64,000 nucleotides of DNA from Sphingomonas sp. (GTDB lineage Bacteria > Pseudomonadota > Alphaproteobacteria > Sphingomonadales > Sphingomonadaceae). Both the position numbers and the translations under genes were made by a program. The stretch covers positions 103,664-167,663 of the forward strand of contig NZ_JAHBZI010000002.1 of the NCBI RefSeq assembly GCF_019635515.1, given 5' to 3'. The notes under the pieces were generated by a model that made no database searches, was not told the DNA's origin, and saw only the letters and a list, made by a program, of their open reading frames with translations. Positions 60,669 through 64,000 of the stretch are shown piece after piece (the first letter of the stretch is position 1; each line of letters begins with the position of its first letter).

Positions 60669-61843
60669 CGGGCTTTCCTCCACCCGAACTGCTCGCGGAT
60701 CGCCCGCACCGCGCGTTTGACCGGCACCGGCGGCTTGCCCGCCAGCGTCCGCACCCGGTCGAGCGTCGTCGAATTGCCGGCATAGAAGCGCCCGATCAGC
60801 TCGGGGCTGAGGCGATAGAAGCGCTCGAGCACCTTGTAGCGCTCGCCCGGCTCGGCGGCCTTGAACAGCATCGCCGCCAGCATCCGGTAATAGCGCCGCT
60901 TGCGCCAGGTCACGCGCGCAAAGTCGTGCAACAGGTCGTGCAGCGCCGCGCCGGAAAGGTCGCTGGCGCTGGCCACCAGGGTCGCGGCGCGCACCGCGTC
61001 GGGCAGCGAATAGCTGGTCAGCGGATGGAACAACCCGGCGCGAATCCCGGCCTTTGCCACCTTGTTCCCCCCCGATTGCCAATAGGCTTCGAAATCCCCG
61101 CCCATCGCCACCGGCAGCGAGCCCGCTTCCTCGCGCACCAGTTTCTCGACGTGCCAGCCCTTGTCGGCCGCATAGCCATCGAGCCGCGCCCGCGCCGCAT
61201 CGACGTCGAGCTCGGGCGTGTCGCTATAATAGGTGTCCTCGACGAACGCCCGCGTCGCCGCGAACGGCAGCGCATAGACGAAGCGATAGCCGTCGATCTG
61301 CTCGACCGTCGCATCCATGATCATCGGCCGGGCGAGCGCATGCGCGTCGCTGAGCGCGATCTCGCGGCCATAGAATTTCTGCCAGCCGCACTGGAGCTGC
61401 GAGAGATCGCCCGGCCCCCGGCAATCGATCACGCCGCCGGCTTCGATGCGGTCGCCATTCTCGAACACCACCGCCTTGCTGCTCGCCGCCAGCGCCTTGC
61501 GGCGGGTCATCACCGCATCCTCGGGCAGCGCCGCGCGCACCACCGCGTCGAGCCGCCGCGACTCGATCGAATAATAGGCCTGCCGGATCGTCCGGCCATG
61601 CGCCGGAAACGCCACGTCATATGCGGGCCAGCCATGGCAGATCAGCGGCGCGGTCAGCCAGCGATTGGCCGGTGCCACGTCGCTGGCGAAGAACGACCAG
61701 AGATGATTGCCGCCGATCGTCCGCCCGCTCTCGATCAGCCGCACGTCCGCATGCGGGCGCTTCTTCTTGAGCGCCAGCGCGAGCAGTCCCCCGGAAAGTC
61801 CGCCGCCGACGATGGCGACGTCGCAATTGATCGTTGCGGGCAT
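60665..61843 (-). CDS. crtY: Lycopene beta-cyclase
   Basis: 392 residues from ATG 61843. 'DVAIVGGGLSGGLLALALKK' (dinucleotide binding), 'IGGNHLWSFF', 'WPAYDVAFP', 'GGVIDCRGPG', 'YRFVYALPFAATRAFVEDTYYSD' and 'AGSLPVAMGGDFEAYW' fit bacterial CrtY. It forms the beta rings of beta-carotene. First gene of the cluster; its promoter must lie in 61844-61881, just beyond the gst terminator. Confidence 0.95.
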   Translation of the reverse strand: MPATINCDVAIVGGGLSGGLLALALKKKRPHADVRLIESGRTIGGNHLWSFFASDVAPANRWLTAPLICHGWPAYDVAFPAHGRTIRQAYYSIESRRLDAVVRAALPEDAVMTRRKALAASSKAVVFENGDRIEAGGVIDCRGPGDLSQLQCGWQKFYGREIALSDAHALARPMIMDATVEQIDGYRFVYALPFAATRAFVEDTYYSDTPELDVDAARARLDGYAADKGWHVEKLVREEAGSLPVAMGGDFEAYWQSGGNKVAKAGIRAGLFHPLTSYSLPDAVRAATLVASASDLSGAALHDLLHDFARVTWRKRRYYRMLAAMLFKAAEPGERYKVLERFYRLSPELIGRFYAGNSTTLDRVRTLAGKPPVPVKRAVRAIREQFGWRKAR

Positions 61844-61881
61844 CGCAGCGACCTAGCCCAAGGATTCGCGAGGGTACAAAC

Positions 61882-61914
61882 AAAAAGCCCCCTCCGGCTC
61901 GCGCCGAAGGGGGC
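61882..61914 (-). terminator. Rho-independent terminator of gst (minus strand)
   Basis: Read on the minus strand, GCCCCCTTCGGC-GCGA-GCCGGAGGGGGC (11 of 12 pairs) is followed by TTTTTGTTTG. It lies 65 bases after the gst stop and separates gst from the crtY operon on the same strand. Confidence 0.9.
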
Positions 61915-61978
61915 AGGGGTGGCGGGAGCGGCCGATGCGGCCACGCCCGGGAATCACTGGCTCGGGCTTGTGAGAGCG

Positions 61979-62596
61979 CTAGGCCGCCCTGCTGAGCAGC
62001 GGCAGTTCCGCCGCCATCGCCTGCGCGACCGAGGGCCGCGCCCGCAGCCGTTCGCGATAGGCCAGCAGCACCGGCCAGTCGGCGATCGGCACCTTCGAGA
62101 ATTCGCACCAGTTGAGCACGGCGAGCAGATAGGCGTCGGCGACGCTGAACCGGTCGCCGAGGAACTCGCTCGCCTCCAGATGCCGGGTCAGCACCGCGAA
62201 CGGCCTGGCCGCCCGCACCCGCGCCGCATCTTGCTCGCCGTCACTGAAGCCCGAGCCGAGGATCGGCGCGAACACCGCCTTGTGCAGCTCAGTCGAGGTG
62301 AAGTTGAGCCAGCCGAGCATCCGGTAATGCGCGTCGGAAAAGCCGGTGAAGTTGAGCATCCCCTCGGGCGCCAGCTCGGCGATATAGGTCAGCACCGCCG
62401 GACCTTCGGTAAGCGTGAACCCGCCCGAAGTCTCGATTGCCGGCACATAGCCCATCGGGCTGATTTCGGTGAAGGCGCGCCCATCCGGCAGCGTTCCGTC
62501 ACGCGGCACTTCAACGAATTCGGCATCGAGCCCGGCTTCCTCCAGCGCGATTCGCGCGGCGAGCGAGCAGGCGAAGGGGCGGAAATACAGCTTCAT
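61979..62596 (-). CDS. Glutathione S-transferase
   Basis: 205 residues. Thioredoxin-like N-terminal domain 'MKLYFRPFACSLAARIALEEAG' with the active Ser/Cys near 10-11, 'PMGYVPAIETSGGFTLTEGPAVLTYIAEL' carrying the cis-Pro and Glu-Gly glutathione site, then an all-alpha domain. 'SVADAYLLAVLNWCEF' is the usual late motif. Beta-class/GstA-like. Divergent from tetR, which probably controls it. Confidence 0.93.
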   Translation of the reverse strand: MKLYFRPFACSLAARIALEEAGLDAEFVEVPRDGTLPDGRAFTEISPMGYVPAIETSGGFTLTEGPAVLTYIAELAPEGMLNFTGFSDAHYRMLGWLNFTSTELHKAVFAPILGSGFSDGEQDAARVRAARPFAVLTRHLEASEFLGDRFSVADAYLLAVLNWCEFSKVPIADWPVLLAYRERLRARPSVAQAMAAELPLLSRAA

Positions 62597-62618
62597 ACGG
62601 GCCTCCCTTGTATTTATA

Positions 62619-62633
62619 TACGATCCCGCATAA
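62619..62633. promoter_or_regulatory. TetR operator candidate, site A
   Basis: TACGATCCCGCATAA lies in the A/T-rich gst/tetR interval, close to the expected gst promoter. It resembles the second site (read inverted: TGCGATCTCGCAAAT), sharing the GATC-Y-CGCA core. Confidence 0.5.
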
Positions 62634-62651
62634 AAATATGCCAGTCAAGAT

Positions 62652-62673
62652 TTATTTGCGAGATCGCATAATA
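62652..62673. promoter_or_regulatory. TetR operator candidate, site B
   Basis: TTATTTGCGA-GA-TCGCATAATA is a near-perfect palindrome (TGCGA/TCGCA core with A/T arms) ending at the base before the tetR start codon, suited to autorepression. No ribosome binding site separates it from the ATG. Confidence 0.6.
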
Positions 62674-63312
62674 ATGTCCGTCCGCCCGCGTGGCCGCCCG
62701 CGCAGTTTCGATGCCGATACCGCGCTGGCGCGCGCCTCCGAGCGCTTCCGCACGCAAGGGCTGGCCGGCACCTCGCTCGACGATCTTTCCGAAGCGACCG
62801 GCCTTGCCCGCCCCAGCCTCGCCGCCGCGTTCGGCGACAAGCGCGCGCTCTATATCGCGGCGATCGAGCGACTGACCGGGCGGGTCGAAGCGCAATTGCT
62901 GCGCCTCGCCGAGCTCGATCTGCCGCCGGTCGCGCTGGTCGAGCGGCTGCTCATCGGCGGTATCGATCTGTACCTGACCGGCGCCGACGGTCCCGAGGGC
63001 TGCCTGATCATCAACACCGCCGCCACCGCCGCCGCTGGCGACGCGCAGGTCCGCGAACGCCTCACCGCCTTTCTAGCGATGGAAGATGCGCGGATCGCCG
63101 AATTGCTGGCTGCGGCCGGCAGTCCGGCGCCCGATGCCCATGGCCGCATCGTCGCCTCGGTGCTGCACTCGCTGAGCGTCCGCGCCCGCGCCGGCGAGCC
63201 CCGCGAGGCGCTGGTGGCGATCGCCAGGGATACCGCCGCGGTGATCGGCGCCTGGCGACCGGGCGAAACGGCCATGTCGCTTGGCTCCGGTCCAAAGGCC
63301 GGACGCCGATAA
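62674..63312 (+). CDS. TetR/AcrR family transcriptional regulator
   Basis: 212 residues from ATG 62674. N-terminal helix-turn-helix 'GRPRSFDADTALARASERFRTQGLAGTSLDDLSEATGLARPSLAAAFGDKRALYIAAIE' spread over residues 7-65, then a TetR_C-like ligand domain with 'GPEGCLIINTAATAA', which resembles the AcuR/YxaF-type branch with a conserved Cys. It is expected to repress the divergent gst and itself. The ligand is probably an electrophile, by analogy. Confidence 0.92.
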   Translation: MSVRPRGRPRSFDADTALARASERFRTQGLAGTSLDDLSEATGLARPSLAAAFGDKRALYIAAIERLTGRVEAQLLRLAELDLPPVALVERLLIGGIDLYLTGADGPEGCLIINTAATAAAGDAQVRERLTAFLAMEDARIAELLAAAGSPAPDAHGRIVASVLHSLSVRARAGEPREALVAIARDTAAVIGAWRPGETAMSLGSGPKAGRR

Positions 63313-63346
63313 TCCCAATCGCGCCGCAAACCCGCTAGGAGAGGGT

Positions 63347-64000
63347 GTGACTTTCGCCATCCTCCTCTCCGCGCTGGCCATGACGCTGATCGTCGGGGTC
63401 CGCTACCTGATCGTCTCGGGCGCCTTCGCCTTCGCCACCCGCGCCCGTCATCCCGGCCTCTACACCGGCCTCGACGCGCAGATCCGCAAGGAGATCGGCT
63501 GGAGCCTCGCCAGCGCCGCGATCTATGGCGTGCCCGCCGGGATCGTCGCCTGGGGCTGGCAGAATCGCGGCTGGACGCGGATCTACACCGATCTGCACGC
63601 CTGGCCGCTCTGGTATCTGCCGCTCTCGGTGCTGCTCTATCTCCTCGCTCATGACGCCTGGTTCTACTGGACCCACCGGCTGATGCACCGCCCGGCGCTG
63701 TTCCGCATCGCCCATGCCGTCCATCACGCCAGCCGACCGCCCACCGCCTGGGCGGCGATGAGCTTCCACTGGGCCGAGGCGCTTACCGGCGCTGTGGTAA
63801 TTCCGGCACTGGTGTTCGTAATTCCGATTCACCCCGCCGCGCTGGGCTTCGTGCTGGCGGTGATGACGCTTATGGGCGTCACCAATCACATGGGCTGGGA
63901 AATCTTTCCCCGCTTCATGCACCGGGGGCGATTGGGCGCGTGGCTGATCACGGCCAGCCATCACCAGCGCCACCACGACTATTATGGATGCAATTATGGC
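63347..64000 (+). CDS. Sterol desaturase/fatty acid hydroxylase superfamily protein, partial (possible xanthophyll hydroxylase)
   Basis: 218 codons from GTG 63347 behind AGGAGAGG, open to the right edge. Four or more membrane helices and the histidine boxes 'THRLMHRP', 'HAVHHASRP' and 'SHHQRHHDYY'. This is the di-iron hydroxylase superfamily, not the CrtZ subgroup by motif. Its place 1.5 kb from crtY makes a carotenoid ring hydroxylase (for example a CrtG-like 2,2'-hydroxylase, needed for nostoxanthin) attractive, but a lipid hydroxylase is equally possible. The C-terminus is outside the window. Confidence 0.82.
   Translation, partial: MTFAILLSALAMTLIVGVRYLIVSGAFAFATRARHPGLYTGLDAQIRKEIGWSLASAAIYGVPAGIVAWGWQNRGWTRIYTDLHAWPLWYLPLSVLLYLLAHDAWFYWTHRLMHRPALFRIAHAVHHASRPPTAWAAMSFHWAEALTGAVVIPALVFVIPIHPAALGFVLAVMTLMGVTNHMGWEIFPRFMHRGRLGAWLITASHHQRHHDYYGCNYG

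Noticed and set aside
1..64000. CRISPR arrays, tRNA or rRNA genes, prophage or transposase genes
   Set aside because: Scanning for regularly spaced repeats, tRNA-like cloverleaf sequences, rRNA-like stretches and transposase signatures by eye gave nothing; only short intergenic palindromic repeats were found.

Overview
The window is a G+C-rich alphaproteobacterial chromosome segment, most likely from a Sphingomonas-type organism (Sphingomonadales). The indicators are a zeaxanthin/nostoxanthin-style crtY-crtI-crtB cluster, an alphaproteobacterial rsmB-rpe-heparinase-purH order, a hemC-hemD-HemX-like run, SDHAF4-type and zf-CHCC proteins, many 4-base start/stop overlaps, and intergenic palindromic repeats of the type common in sphingomonads. 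I found no rRNA, tRNA, CRISPR array, prophage or transposase gene. Both ends cut a gene: a sensor kinase on the left and a histidine-box hydroxylase on the right.

Region 1 (1-15234) reads as an oxygen-limitation island. It holds a DUF4118-type kinase fragment and a stand-alone receiver protein, an FnrN-like Fe-S Crp/Fnr regulator, a B12-dependent (oxygen-independent) ribonucleotide reductase nrdJ, oxygen-independent coproporphyrinogen oxidase hemN, and a second, cysteine-free Crp/Fnr regulator. These are followed by a complete cbb3 cytochrome oxidase operon with its assembly genes (ccoNOQP-ccoGHIS). Three near-consensus FNR/FixK-like sites (TTGA-N6-nCAn) lie in front of the regulators, nrdJ and cco. 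DNA precursors, heme and a high-affinity terminal oxidase could therefore be switched on together when oxygen falls. A decayed secreted-protein gene sits in front of nrdJ.

Region 2 (15235-29914) is housekeeping. It contains a small secreted Cys protein, DUF72, and a glutarate/glutaryl-CoA set (CoA transferase, GNAT, gcdH). Next come hemC-hemD with a mitofilin-like membrane gene, then divergently tsaD-gpsA-DUF1697, then an SDHAF4-like gene, rsmB, rpe, a heparinase II/III-family gene and purH. The hemC/tsaD divergent promoter region holds a 124-bp nested palindrome.

Region 3 (29915-44495) carries a flippase, polA, a class A beta-lactamase-like lipoprotein, nadB, a 270-bp inverted-repeat-bounded element, an esterase, a lone ABC ATPase, a zf-CHCC protein and tldD. 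It ends with a sigma54-driven glnK-amtB nitrogen operon that closes in a clear terminator.

Region 4 (44492-57667) has a GMC oxidoreductase, sterol-desaturase family protein, small conserved genes, recQ, and a bacterial GH47 alpha-mannosidase with a Tat-like leader. A HerA-like ATPase, an alpha/beta hydrolase and an Atm1-type exporter follow. A 118-bp repeat here is an inverted copy of one 24 kb away.

Region 5 (57615-64000) is the carotenoid operon crtY-crtI-LOG-crtB, in which a LOG-family phosphoribohydrolase is translationally coupled between crtI and crtB. It is followed by a divergent gst/tetR pair with two palindromic operator candidates and the truncated hydroxylase. No crtE, crtZ or crtW is visible.
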